A stretch of DNA of 64,000 nucleotides from UMGS1519 sp050951095 (GTDB lineage Bacteria > Actinomycetota > Coriobacteriia > Coriobacteriales > Eggerthellaceae): NCBI GenBank assembly GCA_050951095.1, contig JBMNIQ010000002.1:496001-560000 (forward strand). The letters are read 5' to 3'. Position 1 is the first letter of the stretch. Each line of letters begins with the position of its first letter. Positions 7,941-16,553 of the stretch are shown piece by piece. A model generated the notes under the pieces. That model saw only the letters and a program-made list of their open reading frames with translations, ran no database searches and was not told the origin of the DNA. Made by a program: the position numbers and the translations under genes.

Positions 7941-10199
7941 ATGTCGATCATCATCGTTTCGAATCGACTTCCCTATAAAGGCAATGCCGTCACCGGCGCC
8001 GTGGAGCGCAGCGCCGGCGGACTGGCAACCGCACTCGGCCCGCTGTCCGACCGCATGGACAGCGCATGGGTGGGCATGTGGGACCCCGCCGGGGCCAGCA
8101 AGGCGGAATACCAGCGCATGTTGAACGAGCACCACTGCGTTCCCGTGCATCTGACGCAGAAAGAGCGTACGGGCTACTACGACGGGTACAGCAACTCCAC
8201 CATCTGGCCGCTCTTCCACGGGTTCACGCAATATGCCACGTTCGACGAGGACACGTGGTACGCGTATGTGAAGGTCAACCGCAAGTTCTGCGATGCCGTG
8301 CTGTCCATTGCGAAACCGGACGACACCATCTGGGTGCAGGACTACCAGCTTCTGCTGCTGCCCGCCATGCTGCGCAAGGAGCTGCCGGATGCTTCCATCG
8401 GCCTGTTCCTGCACATTCCGTTCCCCACGTACGAGATGTTCCGCATCCTGCCGCAGCGGCGCGAGCTGCTGGAGGGCATGCTGGGCGCCGGCCTTATCGG
8501 ATTCCACACGTACGATTACGTGCGCCATTTCCTGTCCAGCCTCATGCGCATCCTGGGCGTGGAGAGCCATCTGGGCACCATCTGGGCCGATGCGCGCATG
8601 GTGAAGGCGGATGTGTTCCCGCTGGGCATCGACTACCAGAAGTTCGCAACGGCCGGCGCCAGCAAGGAGACGGAGCATGTAGTGCGCTCCATGCTGACGG
8701 CGAACCGTCCGGCGGGCACGAAATCCATGCTGTCCGTGGAGCGCTTGGACTACACGAAGGGCATTGCGGACCGGCTGCGTGCATACGAGGCGTTCCTGGT
8801 GCGCTATCCCGAATGGCGCGGGCGCGTGACGCTGAGCGTCATCACGGTGCCGTCGCGCGAGGACGTGCCGTCGTACCAGAGCCTGAAGGGCCGCATCGAC
8901 CAGCTGGTCGGGCGCATCAACGGACGCTTCGCCACGCCGTCCTGGCAGCCCATCTATTACTACTACCAGTCCATGCCGTTCCAGAAGCTGGTGGCGTTCT
9001 ACCGTGACAGCGACGTGATGCTGGTCACGCCGCTGCGCGACGGCATGAACCTGGTGGCGAAGGAGTACCTTGCCACGCACGATGGCACGGCCGGCGTGCT
9101 GATTCTGTCCGAGATGGCGGGCTCGGCGCGTGAGCTGGGCGACGCCATCCTGGTGAACCCGTACGACCAGAACCAGATGGTGCAGGCCATGCACGACGCG
9201 CTGACCATGCCCGAATCCGAGCAGCTGCGCCGCAACGCCATCATGCAGGACCGCCTGCGCCGCTACACGTCCGAACGTTGGGCGCAGGCATTCCTGGGCG
9301 AGTTGGCGCAGGTCAAGGAGCGTCAGGGCGAATCCGGCGTGCACAGGGTGGACGCCGCCGTGCGCGACCGGCTGGTGCAGGCGTACCGTGGGGCGAACAA
9401 GCGCGTGATCTTTCTGGATTACGACGGCACGCTGATGCCGTTCGTGGACGACCCCTCGGCAGCTGCGCCGGACGATGCCCTGCGGCAGCTGTTGGCGCGC
9501 CTGGCGGCCCAGCCGCATACGTCCGTCATCATCATCTCCGGGCGAGACCGCGCCACCATGGAGCGTTGGTTCGCGGATCTGGGTGTTGAGATGATCGCCG
9601 AGCACGGTGCGTGGGTGAGGACGTATGCGGACGACGGATGGCGCGCGCGTACGGCAGTGAGCGGCGCCTGGAAGGATCGCGTGCGCCCGGTGCTGCAGGA
9701 GTATGTGGACTCCACGCCCGGATCGCTGCTGGAGGAGAAGGACTACTCGCTGGTCTGGCATTACCGCGCCGTGGAGCGCGAGCTGGCCGAACGGCGCATC
9801 ACGGAGATGCGCTCCGCGCTCTCCAGCGTGGTGGAGGGCACCGGCTTGCAGCTTTCCGAGGGCAACAAGATCGTGGAGGTCAAGGTTGCAGGCGTGGACA
9901 AGGGATCGGCCGTGGCGGACTGGCTGAGCGGCTCGCCGTGCGACTTCGCCCTTGCCGCCGGCGACGACACCACGGATGAGGACATGTTCCGCTCCGTTTC
10001 GCCCGACGTATGGACGGTGAAGGTGGGCAGCGGCCCTACGCGCGCCTCGTATCGCGTGAAGGATTGCTTCGCCCTGCGCGACGTGCTGGAGCGGTTCGCG
10101 GATGCGGACGCTGCGAGCGCGGGCGCAGATGGCCCCGCGGGTGGTGCGAGCGCGGGCGCGACGGGCGCTGCGGCGCCCGGCCCGAAGGCGGATGCGTAG
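7941..10199 (+). CDS. otsAB: Bifunctional trehalose-6-phosphate synthase/phosphatase
   Basis: Makes trehalose from UDP-glucose and glucose-6-phosphate, then removes the phosphate. The 752-residue fusion has a GT20 synthase domain at about residues 1-465 (SNRLPY, WVGMWDP, WVQDYQLLLLP, HIPFPTYE, DGMNLVAKEY). A HAD phosphatase domain follows at about 485-735, with FLDYDGTLMPF as DxDGT motif I, IISGRDRATME, and AAGDDTTDEDMF as the acidic motif. Start ATG with GAGGTGA upstream. The last 20 residues are Ala/Gly-rich. It ends one base before the GH13 gene, so the two are co-transcribed. Product: trehalose as osmo- or stress protectant or carbon store. Confidence 0.95.
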   Translation: MSIIIVSNRLPYKGNAVTGAVERSAGGLATALGPLSDRMDSAWVGMWDPAGASKAEYQRMLNEHHCVPVHLTQKERTGYYDGYSNSTIWPLFHGFTQYATFDEDTWYAYVKVNRKFCDAVLSIAKPDDTIWVQDYQLLLLPAMLRKELPDASIGLFLHIPFPTYEMFRILPQRRELLEGMLGAGLIGFHTYDYVRHFLSSLMRILGVESHLGTIWADARMVKADVFPLGIDYQKFATAGASKETEHVVRSMLTANRPAGTKSMLSVERLDYTKGIADRLRAYEAFLVRYPEWRGRVTLSVITVPSREDVPSYQSLKGRIDQLVGRINGRFATPSWQPIYYYYQSMPFQKLVAFYRDSDVMLVTPLRDGMNLVAKEYLATHDGTAGVLILSEMAGSARELGDAILVNPYDQNQMVQAMHDALTMPESEQLRRNAIMQDRLRRYTSERWAQAFLGELAQVKERQGESGVHRVDAAVRDRLVQAYRGANKRVIFLDYDGTLMPFVDDPSAAAPDDALRQLLARLAAQPHTSVIIISGRDRATMERWFADLGVEMIAEHGAWVRTYADDGWRARTAVSGAWKDRVRPVLQEYVDSTPGSLLEEKDYSLVWHYRAVERELAERRITEMRSALSSVVEGTGLQLSEGNKIVEVKVAGVDKGSAVADWLSGSPCDFALAAGDDTTDEDMFRSVSPDVWTVKVGSGPTRASYRVKDCFALRDVLERFADADAASAGADGPAGGASAGATGAAAPGPKADA

Positions 10200-10200
10200 C

Positions 10201-11868
10201 ATGGCATTGGGCAAGCTGAAGTGGTGGCAGAAGACCATCGTCTACGAGGCGTATGTCAAAAGCTTCCTGGACACGAAGGGCACCGGCACCGGCACCATCG
10301 CCGGCATCACGCGCAAGCTGGACTACCTGAAATCTCTGGGCGTGGGCGCGGTCTGGCTCACGCCCGTGTTCGCGTCGCCTATGCGCGACAACGGCTACGA
10401 TGTGGCGGATTACCGCGCCATCAACCCGGACTTCGGCACGCTGGCCGACATGGACGAGCTGTTCGCGCAGGCGCAAGCGCACGACATGCGCATCGTGCTC
10501 GACCTGGTGCTGAACCACACGTCCGACGAGTGCGCATGGTTCCGCGCGTCTTCCGCCTCCCGTTCGGGAGACAAGGCGGACTGGTACATCTGGCGCGATC
10601 CGAAGCCCGACGGCAGCGCTCCCACGAACTGGCGCAGCGTGTTCGGCGGTCCCGCGTGGACGTACTGCCCGGCGCGCGGGCAGTACTACCTGCACACGTT
10701 CGCACGGGAACAGCCGGACTTGAACTGGGAGAACCCGGTGGTGCGCCAGGCCATGTATGACGTGGCGAACTTCTGGCTGGATCGGGGCGCGGGCGGATTC
10801 CGGATCGATTCCATCAGCTACCTGAAGAAGCCGGCGTTCCGCGACTGCCCGCCGGACGGTGCGGACGGGCTCGCCGGCATCGACGACGCCACGGCGAACA
10901 CGCCCGGCGTGCTGGATTTCGTGAAGGAATTCAACGCGCAGGTGCTGGCGGGGCGCGATGTGTTCGCGGTGGGCGAGGCGAATCGCGTGCACGCGAACGA
11001 GCTGTCCGGCTGGCTGGGCAAGGCGAAGGCGCTCGACATGGTGTTCGAGTTCACGCATCTGCAGCTGATATCCGGCAAGCAGGAGGTGTGGTGCCTGGCG
11101 CCGGAGTGGGAGCTGGCGGACCTGAAACGCGCGCTGGCGGACACGGAGCGCCGGACAGCCCGCAACGGCTGGCCGCCCATCTTCTTCGAGTGCCATGACC
11201 AGCCGCGTTCCGTGTCGAATTTTTTCGAGCCGGATGTGGACCGGTCGGCCGCGGCGAAGGCGCTTGCGTGCGTGCTGCTGACGCTGCGCGGCACGCCGTT
11301 CATCTATCAGGGCGAGGAGCTGGGCCTGGCGAATGCGCAGTGGCCTTGCCTGGAGAGCTTCGACGACGCCTTGACCATGGGCCAGTATCAGCGCGCGCTT
11401 GACGAGGGGTTTTCGCCCGACGAGGCGTTGGATGTCGTGCGCCGGTTCGGACGCGACAACGCGCGCACGCCCATGCAATGGGATGCCGGCCCGAATGCGG
11501 GCTTCACCGCGGGTACGCCGTGGCTGCCGGTGCATGGGGATTTCGCGCAGCAGAATGTCCAGGTGGAGAGCGCGGATCCGACATCCGTGCTGAACTGGTA
11601 TCGGCTGCTGGCGCGTCTGCGCGCAGAGCATTCCGAGCTCATCGACGGCGATTTCCACATGCAGATGCGCACGGATCAGCGTGTGTTCGCATTCTCGCGC
11701 GAGAATTCCCATGCGCGCGCCGTGGTGCTGGCGAACTTCTCGTCCGAGCCGGCGATGTATCGCGAGTCGCTGGTCAAGGGCGCCGTGCTGCTGGCGGATT
11801 CTGCCGGCGGCGCCGTTCCCGGCCATTTGGCGCCGCTGCAAGCCGTGGTTTACGAGTGCGTTCGCTAG
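10201..11868 (+). CDS. GH13 alpha-glucosidase (trehalose-6-P hydrolase/oligo-1,6-glucosidase type)
   Basis: A 555-residue cytosolic glycoside hydrolase of family GH13. The (beta/alpha)8 motifs are DLVLNH at about residue 100, GFRIDSIS with the nucleophile Asp at about 201, GEAN with the acid/base Glu at about 257, and FECHDQPR at about 329. The last motif has Cys where the family usually has Asn before His-Asp. Family features KWWQ, GYDVADY and RDNARTPMQWD are seen. It begins one base after otsAB, so synthesis and breakdown of an alpha-glucoside are translated together. Substrate could be trehalose-6-phosphate, isomaltose or sucrose; the sequence does not decide. Confidence 0.88.
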   Translation: MALGKLKWWQKTIVYEAYVKSFLDTKGTGTGTIAGITRKLDYLKSLGVGAVWLTPVFASPMRDNGYDVADYRAINPDFGTLADMDELFAQAQAHDMRIVLDLVLNHTSDECAWFRASSASRSGDKADWYIWRDPKPDGSAPTNWRSVFGGPAWTYCPARGQYYLHTFAREQPDLNWENPVVRQAMYDVANFWLDRGAGGFRIDSISYLKKPAFRDCPPDGADGLAGIDDATANTPGVLDFVKEFNAQVLAGRDVFAVGEANRVHANELSGWLGKAKALDMVFEFTHLQLISGKQEVWCLAPEWELADLKRALADTERRTARNGWPPIFFECHDQPRSVSNFFEPDVDRSAAAKALACVLLTLRGTPFIYQGEELGLANAQWPCLESFDDALTMGQYQRALDEGFSPDEALDVVRRFGRDNARTPMQWDAGPNAGFTAGTPWLPVHGDFAQQNVQVESADPTSVLNWYRLLARLRAEHSELIDGDFHMQMRTDQRVFAFSRENSHARAVVLANFSSEPAMYRESLVKGAVLLADSAGGAVPGHLAPLQAVVYECVR

Positions 11869-12242
11869 GCGATTCGGCTTTGCGTGCGGTCGCGGCTGCG
11901 TGCAGCCGCTGCCTGCCGTGCGGGTCGCATAGGCCTTGCAAGAACCGCGGTTCGGGCGCCGCGGCATTTCGCCTGCGGCCCTTTCATGGAGGCGATGTGC
12001 CTCCCATTGTGTAGGGGTGGCGGTCCGGCATGCGGCCGCTTCCGTTCGCCTGCCGCATTCCTCCAGGTGGCGGGCGGGCACCGCTCAAGACGATAGCGCA
12101 GCATCCGAATTTCGTATAACCGCATGTGAATGGGGGTATTGACGAACCCGATATCGCGACGCATGATTAGCGCAACACAGAAATACCTACCAAAGCGATA
12201 GGAAATATCGGGCGTCGGTAGGAGACAGGAAGGACGCACATC
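11869..12242. other. Intergenic region with putative cysK promoter
   Basis: No gene is supported here. On the plus strand, TTGACG (12139-12144) and CATGAT (12162-12167) with a 17-base spacer form a plausible promoter for cysK. The transcript would carry a leader of about 70 bases. Within it CCTACC and GGTAGG copies form a loose inverted repeat (about 12189-12222), which could be an operator or a leader hairpin. I see no SAM riboswitch or T-box signature. Confidence 0.45.
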
Positions 12243-13157
12243 ATGACCGTGAAGGCAATCAATCGCATCGACGAGCTTATCGGCAACACCCCGCTGGTGA
12301 AGCTGAACGTTTCCGACAAGGCAAACGTCTACGGCAAGCTGGAGAAGCAGAACCCCGGCGGCTCCGTGAAGGACCGCATCGCCAAGGCCATCATCGACGA
12401 CGGCATCGAGCGCGGCGTCATCAACAAGGACACCACCATCATCGAGTCCACCTCCGGCAACACCGGCGTCGGCCTGGCAATGATCGGTGCCGCCTACGGA
12501 CTGAAGGTTGTCATCTACATGCCCAAGAGCATGTCCGTCGAGCGCCGCAAGCTGATCCAGGCATACGGCGCCGAGCTTCGCTTGGTCGATGGCGGCGTTC
12601 CCCTGGCTAACGAGGAAGCGGCAAAGGCCCTGGCCGAGACGGAGAACAGCTTTGCTCCCAGCCAGTTCACTAACGAGGTCAACGTGCAGGCGCATTACAA
12701 GACCACCGGCCCTGAGATCTGGCGCGACACCGAGGGCGACATTGCCGCCTACATTGCCGGTGTCGGCACGGGCGGTACGCTGACGGGCGCCAGCAAGTAT
12801 CTGAAAGAGCAGGATCCGAACGTCAAGGCGTACGCGGTCGAGCCCGAGGAGTCCCGCGTCCTCGAGGGCGGCGAGAACCACCCGCACAAGATTCAGGGCA
12901 TTATGCCCGGCTTCGTTCCGGCCATCCTGGACCAGGATGGCTACGACGGCATCATCCACATCTCCACGGAGGAGTCGTTTGCATATCAGAAGAAACTGGC
13001 TTCTGAGCAGGGCATCTTCGTAGGCATCTCCGCAGGTGCCGCTGCTGCTGCCGGCGCGAAGCTGGCCGAGCAGCCCGAGTTCGCCGGCAAGAACATCGTC
13101 GTTATCCTGCCGGATACCGGCGAGCGTTACCTGTCCATGCTGGACTTCGACGACTAA
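12243..13157 (+). CDS. cysK: Cysteine synthase A (O-acetylserine sulfhydrylase)
   Basis: PLP enzyme that joins O-acetylserine and sulfide to form cysteine. The 304-residue protein has the full family signature: NPGGSVKDRIAKA with the PLP lysine at about residue 43, ESTSGNTGVGLAM, GTGGTLTGA as the phosphate-binding loop, and GISAGAAAAA. Start ATG with AGGAAGG upstream. It is a single gene ended by a strong terminator. Codon use is slightly less GC-extreme than in neighbours, consistent with high expression. Confidence 0.97.
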   Translation: MTVKAINRIDELIGNTPLVKLNVSDKANVYGKLEKQNPGGSVKDRIAKAIIDDGIERGVINKDTTIIESTSGNTGVGLAMIGAAYGLKVVIYMPKSMSVERRKLIQAYGAELRLVDGGVPLANEEAAKALAETENSFAPSQFTNEVNVQAHYKTTGPEIWRDTEGDIAAYIAGVGTGGTLTGASKYLKEQDPNVKAYAVEPEESRVLEGGENHPHKIQGIMPGFVPAILDQDGYDGIIHISTEESFAYQKKLASEQGIFVGISAGAAAAAGAKLAEQPEFAGKNIVVILPDTGERYLSMLDFDD

Positions 13158-13183
13158 CAACAATTCGACGATTGCCTGAAAGG

Positions 13184-13216
13184 ACGGCCCGCGCTTCGCG
13201 CGGGCCGTTTTCGTTT
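13184..13216 (+). terminator. Terminator after cysK
   Basis: ACGGCCCGCGC (13184-13194) pairs perfectly with GCGCGGGCCGT (13198-13208) around a TTC loop, followed by TTTCGTTT. It lies 27 bases after the cysK stop. Confidence 0.9.
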
Positions 13217-13387
13217 CGGCGGCTGGTGATGGATTGCGTGCGCTTGCATCGCTTGCGCGTATCCGCGCACCCGCGCGCGGGTGCGCCCCCCTGCTCGTCC
13301 TCGTGTGCGCTCGCGCCGCCCGCGTGCGTGCCCGTGCACCGCCCGCGCACGCTCGGGTGCGTTTGCGGGCGTTCCTGCCCGGCCACT

Positions 13388-13600
13388 TCCAACAGAATCG
13401 CGATTTTTGGACGTGGAGTGAGCTTGGGAATGGTTTTGCGAATTCTAACATTTTGCCATGTCCGAAAAACGGCCCGAAATTGGCAAAAATGCTTACATGG
13501 CATCACAAGGTGAAGGGATTTATGCGAGTCCTATTTTTGTTAGCGCAGCGTAAACCATTCCCAACCGCAGGTTTCGTCCAAGATTTTGATTTCTGTTGGA
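13388..13600. repeat. Long palindromic intergenic element, copy A
   Basis: A 213-bp AT-richer element whose ends are long imperfect inverted repeats. The left arm reads TCCAACAG..ATC..TTGGACG..TTGGGAATGGTTT..CTAACA; the reverse complement of the right arm reads almost the same over about 63 bases. Inside, TGCCATGT and ACATGGCA form a second small stem. A second copy with the same order of motifs is at 38591-38812. It has no ORF and sits between cysK and the ferritin terminator. It looks like a MITE or REP-type element that can fold into a long hairpin. Confidence 0.75.
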
Positions 13601-13651
13601 GGCCAGGCTCCAACAAAGGGAGAAAACGGCTCGGAAGCGCCCGTCGGCGCA

Positions 13652-13685
13652 CAAAAAGGGGTCGCAGCCGGCAGGCTGCGACCCC
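13652..13685 (-). terminator. Terminator of the ferritin gene
   Basis: GGGGTCGCAGCC (13658-13669) and GGCTGCGACCCC (13674-13685) pair perfectly over 12 bp with a GGCA loop. On the minus strand the stem is followed by a TTTTTGT run. It lies 28 bases past the ferritin stop. Confidence 0.9.
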
Positions 13686-13713
13686 TCGCAACGAATCGTT
13701 GAGAACCGATGGC

Positions 13714-14229
13714 CTACATCGGCATGGTGGGCGCGACGAACGTGCGGGCCTGATATTCGCGGTCCAGGTCGTACAGCCCCTTCGGGTCGGAGCCGAACAG
13801 TTCCATGTTCTTGATCATGTCGGAGGCGTTCGTTTCCTCCTCGCCCTGCTCCTTGACGAACCAGTCCAGCAGCTGCATGGTGCGGAAGTCGTGCACGTCG
13901 TACGCTGCCTGATAGCATTCGTTGATGCTGTTCGTGATGTAGCGCTCGTGCTCAAGGCCGGCCTGCAGCGGCTCCAGGTCGTTGGCGAACGTCTTGTCGG
14001 GCTGGTCGATGGCCAGCATCTTGACGGCGTAGTCGTTGTCCAGCAGGTAGCGACGCAGGATCTTGGCGTGCGAGACCTCTTCCTGCACCTGGATCATGTA
14101 CCAGTTTGCGAAGCCCTTCAGGCCGCGGTCCTCGTAGTAGTCTGCGAACGTGAGGTACAGGTAGGCCGAGTACAGCTCCTTGTTGATCTGCGTGTTCAGC
14201 AGGTCGCCGACATTCTTATCCAGTGCCAT
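13714..14229 (-). CDS. ftnA: Ferritin (iron storage)
   Basis: Cytosolic iron-storage ferritin with ferroxidase activity, forming a 24-mer shell. At 171 residues it matches bacterial non-haem ferritins. Ferroxidase ligands are visible in NKELYSAYLYLTFADYYE, EEVSHAKIL (ExxH) and EQGEEETNASDM. The frame extends upstream, but the ATG at 14229 has AAAGGA six bases before it and gives the normal start MALDKNVGDLLN. Single gene with its own terminator. Confidence 0.96.
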   Translation of the reverse strand: MALDKNVGDLLNTQINKELYSAYLYLTFADYYEDRGLKGFANWYMIQVQEEVSHAKILRRYLLDNDYAVKMLAIDQPDKTFANDLEPLQAGLEHERYITNSINECYQAAYDVHDFRTMQLLDWFVKEQGEEETNASDMIKNMELFGSDPKGLYDLDREYQARTFVAPTMPM

Positions 14230-14603
14230 TGTCGATCCTTTCCTTGGGAATCTTCTGCACCTCGAAAGTGTACGCCATCGCCGCGCGCCGCGGCAGCTTT
14301 CGCGCAGCAACGACACACACCCGTCGGGCCGAGAAGCGGGGTGGGCGCGGGCGTGCCGGGCGTGCGCGGGTGCGGGGCGTGCGCGGGTGCGGATCGCGAT
14401 TGCCCGGAACGCACGAGACGAAGCATGCGGGCCAATGCGGGCGAACGCACGAGCGATCGCTCAGACGCGAAAGCGGTGACGGCTTGGCGGCATTGCGCGC
14501 GCGGTCCGCCCGCAATCTCATTGCGCGCTAGAATCGAAGCCGAACAGTCGAATGCCCGCATTGGCGGACAAGCAATCGGACAGGCGAATTGGAGGGACCC
14601 CGA
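14230..14603. other. Intergenic region between ferritin and corA
   Basis: A GC-rich spacer containing the divergent promoters of ferritin and corA, neither of which I can place with confidence. It includes an exact 17-bp tandem duplication (14358-14391). No Mg2+-sensing leader or iron box is recognisable. Confidence 0.4.
14358..14391. repeat. Exact 17-bp tandem duplication
   Basis: The unit GGGCGTGCGCGGGTGCG occurs twice in direct succession (14358-14374 and 14375-14391) upstream of ferritin and corA. It is probably a replication-slippage product in GC-rich spacer. Confidence 0.7.
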
Positions 14604-15743
14604 ATGCCCGAACGGTATCTGCTGAACGGCAATATGCTGATGCCCCTGGACGCAGGCAAAAGGAACGCGACGGCAAAGGGCGCGTATCCGGAGGGCGCGG
14701 ACGGTGCAGCAGCCAAGGGCGCGCATCCGGAAGGCACGGTCGAAAATGGCGGGCATCTGGAAGGAGCGGCGCCGACGGATGCGCAACCGGTAGGCGCGGA
14801 CGAAAAGGGCGTGGCCGCAAAGGGCGCGCGCCTGGAAAACGCAGGCGGGAAAGGCATGCTGCTCGAAGGCGAGAACAACCCGTATTCCCAGTTCGTGGAG
14901 CTGTATTCGGCGGAAGAATTCAACGTGGAATCGCTGCCGTTCATTCCTGCAAGCATCGGCGATCGTATGGTCGCCCACGCAACGGCAAGCCACTCCGAGG
15001 CGTTTCCCGACTGCAGCATCGGCGTGGTGGTCAGGCCGGATCGCGGCGATTTGCTGCACAATGCGTTCACCATGCGATTCTTCATAGACGATCGGCGCCT
15101 GGTGCTGGTGGATGATTCCGATGCCTGCTCGCGGTTTCTGAAAACGCTCGCGCAGCAGAAGAAGCGCCGCGAGCCCCTGACGCTGGGACGCGTGCTGTTT
15201 CTGCTGCTGGAGGACCTGATCAAGGAAGATGCGGAATTCCTGGAGGAATTCGAGCAGCGCATCGAACGGGTGGAAGAGCAGCTGATGAGCATGGACCAGA
15301 ACGACGCCACGAGGATCATCAACCTGGTGAGCAGGGAGTTGCTGCGTCTGGGCTATTACTACGAGCAGATGGAAGATACCGGCGAGCTGCTGCTGTCGAA
15401 TGAGAACGACTTGCTGGACGACCGCGATGCGAACCTGTACGGCCTGTTCAGCCGCCATGCGAATCGGTTGTGCGACCGAACGCGCACACTGAAGGAATAT
15501 GCCATCCAGCTGTTCGACCTGCAGCAGAACCAGCTTGACGTGAAGCAGAACGAGACCATGAAGGTGCTGACGGTGGTCACCAGCATCTTCGTTCCCCTAA
15601 CGCTGCTGACCAGTTGGTACGGCATGAATTTCCAATACATGCCCGAGCTGGCATCGCCGATAGCGTATCCTCTCGTGTTGGTCGTTTGCGTGCTGATTGT
15701 TGTGGCGGAGATTGCCTACATGCGGCATCGCAACTGGTTCTAG
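14604..15743 (+). CDS. corA: CorA-family magnesium/divalent cation channel
   Basis: Inner-membrane Mg2+ (or Co2+/Ni2+) channel. The 379-residue protein has a long cytosolic domain with helices around residues 170-310 (EDAEFLEEFEQRIERVEEQL) and two C-terminal membrane helices with the YGMNF selectivity motif at about residue 339. The N-terminus is unusual: residues about 20-90 are a degenerate Ala/Gly/Glu repeat of about 12-13 residues (KGAYPEGA, KGAHPEG, GHLEGA, KGARLEN). Start ATG at 14604 with GGAGGG seven bases upstream; a TTG at 14589 is unlikely. Monocistronic. Confidence 0.92.
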   Translation: MPERYLLNGNMLMPLDAGKRNATAKGAYPEGADGAAAKGAHPEGTVENGGHLEGAAPTDAQPVGADEKGVAAKGARLENAGGKGMLLEGENNPYSQFVELYSAEEFNVESLPFIPASIGDRMVAHATASHSEAFPDCSIGVVVRPDRGDLLHNAFTMRFFIDDRRLVLVDDSDACSRFLKTLAQQKKRREPLTLGRVLFLLLEDLIKEDAEFLEEFEQRIERVEEQLMSMDQNDATRIINLVSRELLRLGYYYEQMEDTGELLLSNENDLLDDRDANLYGLFSRHANRLCDRTRTLKEYAIQLFDLQQNQLDVKQNETMKVLTVVTSIFVPLTLLTSWYGMNFQYMPELASPIAYPLVLVVCVLIVVAEIAYMRHRNWF

Positions 15744-15949
15744 CCTGCGGTTGGCAGCGAGCGCCTGGCAACTGGTGCGCGGGGCGCACGGCGCACGACG
15801 TCCGGTTGGCGCCTGCCGACTGAGGCCCGGCGCACGTCGCACGGCGCCTGGCGCCGGCATTCACCCGCAATGCGGGGAACCGCGGCTGCCGTTATCGCAA
15901 GGAGAGTGCGGGCGGCATGTGCTTGGAGGACAAAGGGAAGGGAAAACGT

Positions 15950-16306
15950 ATGTCGCTGATTACCCAGATTCTGGTAGTGCTTGTTGCGCTGGAATTCTTC
16001 TTCATCATGTATTTGGAAACGTTCGCCACGGATTCGGAGCGCACGGCGAAGGTGTTCGGCATGTCCCGCGATACGCTGCGGGAAGACTCGGTCGGCACGC
16101 TGTTCAAGAATCAGGGCGTGTATAACGGCCTGCTTGCGGTGCTGATGCTGGTGGCGGTGTTCGCGTTCGCCAGCAAGGCGGCCGTGGTGGCGCTGATGCT
16201 GTACGTGGTGCTGGTGGCTGCTTACGGTGCCGTCACCAGCAACCCGAAGATCTTTCCCATGCAGGCAGGGCTGGCGATTTTGGCGCTGCTTTCCTGCCTG
16301 CTGTAG
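15950..16306 (+). CDS. DUF1304-family membrane protein
   Basis: A 118-residue integral membrane protein with four likely helices (residues about 4-25, 50-70, 73-95, 100-118). Features such as ALEFFFIMYLETF and KNQGVYNGLLA match the DUF1304 family, whose function is unknown. The ATG at 15950 has AAGGGAAGG upstream; the ATG at 15917 would add 11 charged residues and is less likely. A terminator follows. Confidence 0.85.
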   Translation: MSLITQILVVLVALEFFFIMYLETFATDSERTAKVFGMSRDTLREDSVGTLFKNQGVYNGLLAVLMLVAVFAFASKAAVVALMLYVVLVAAYGAVTSNPKIFPMQAGLAILALLSCLL

Positions 16307-16376
16307 CAGTCGGCTTGTCGGCAGCGTGAATGCGCGGGCAACCGCGCGCACTCGCCGCAGTGCCTAAGGTGGCAGA

Positions 16377-16416
16377 AGGCCCCCGTTCGCAGTGATGCGA
16401 AAGGGGGCCTCCGTTT
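16377..16416 (+). terminator. Terminator after the DUF1304 gene
   Basis: AGGCCCCC (16377-16384) and GGGGGCCT (16403-16410) with an inner CGCA/TGCG pair form a long stem, followed by CCGTTT. It lies 70 bases after the DUF1304 stop and probably marks host sequence left of the IS element. Confidence 0.75.
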
Positions 16417-16468
16417 AAGGGAAGGTGCGAAGCGAAGGAATTAGACGATATGAGAGGGGCTGAAAGAA

Positions 16469-16550
16469 AAGCCTCCTGAATGACGAATCCGTGAATCGGA
16501 ACGAAAATGTGCTTGCCAGCAAGGTTCCGTCACAAGTCAATAGGAGGCTT
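16469..16550 (+). promoter_or_regulatory. Leader hairpin that can hide the transposase ribosome site
   Basis: AAGCCTCCT (16469-16477) is exactly complementary to AGGAGGCTT (16542-16550), which contains the transposase Shine-Dalgarno. Folding would block translation from readthrough transcripts, a common self-limiting device in insertion sequences. The enclosed segment (16478-16541) could also be part of the element's structured guide RNA. Confidence 0.55.
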
Positions 16551-16553
16551 CAC

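Noticed and set aside
13220..13380. Possible small CDS in the GC-rich tail after cysK
   Set aside because: Open frames exist in several phases, but the sequence is low-complexity and lacks a ribosome site and homology-like pattern.
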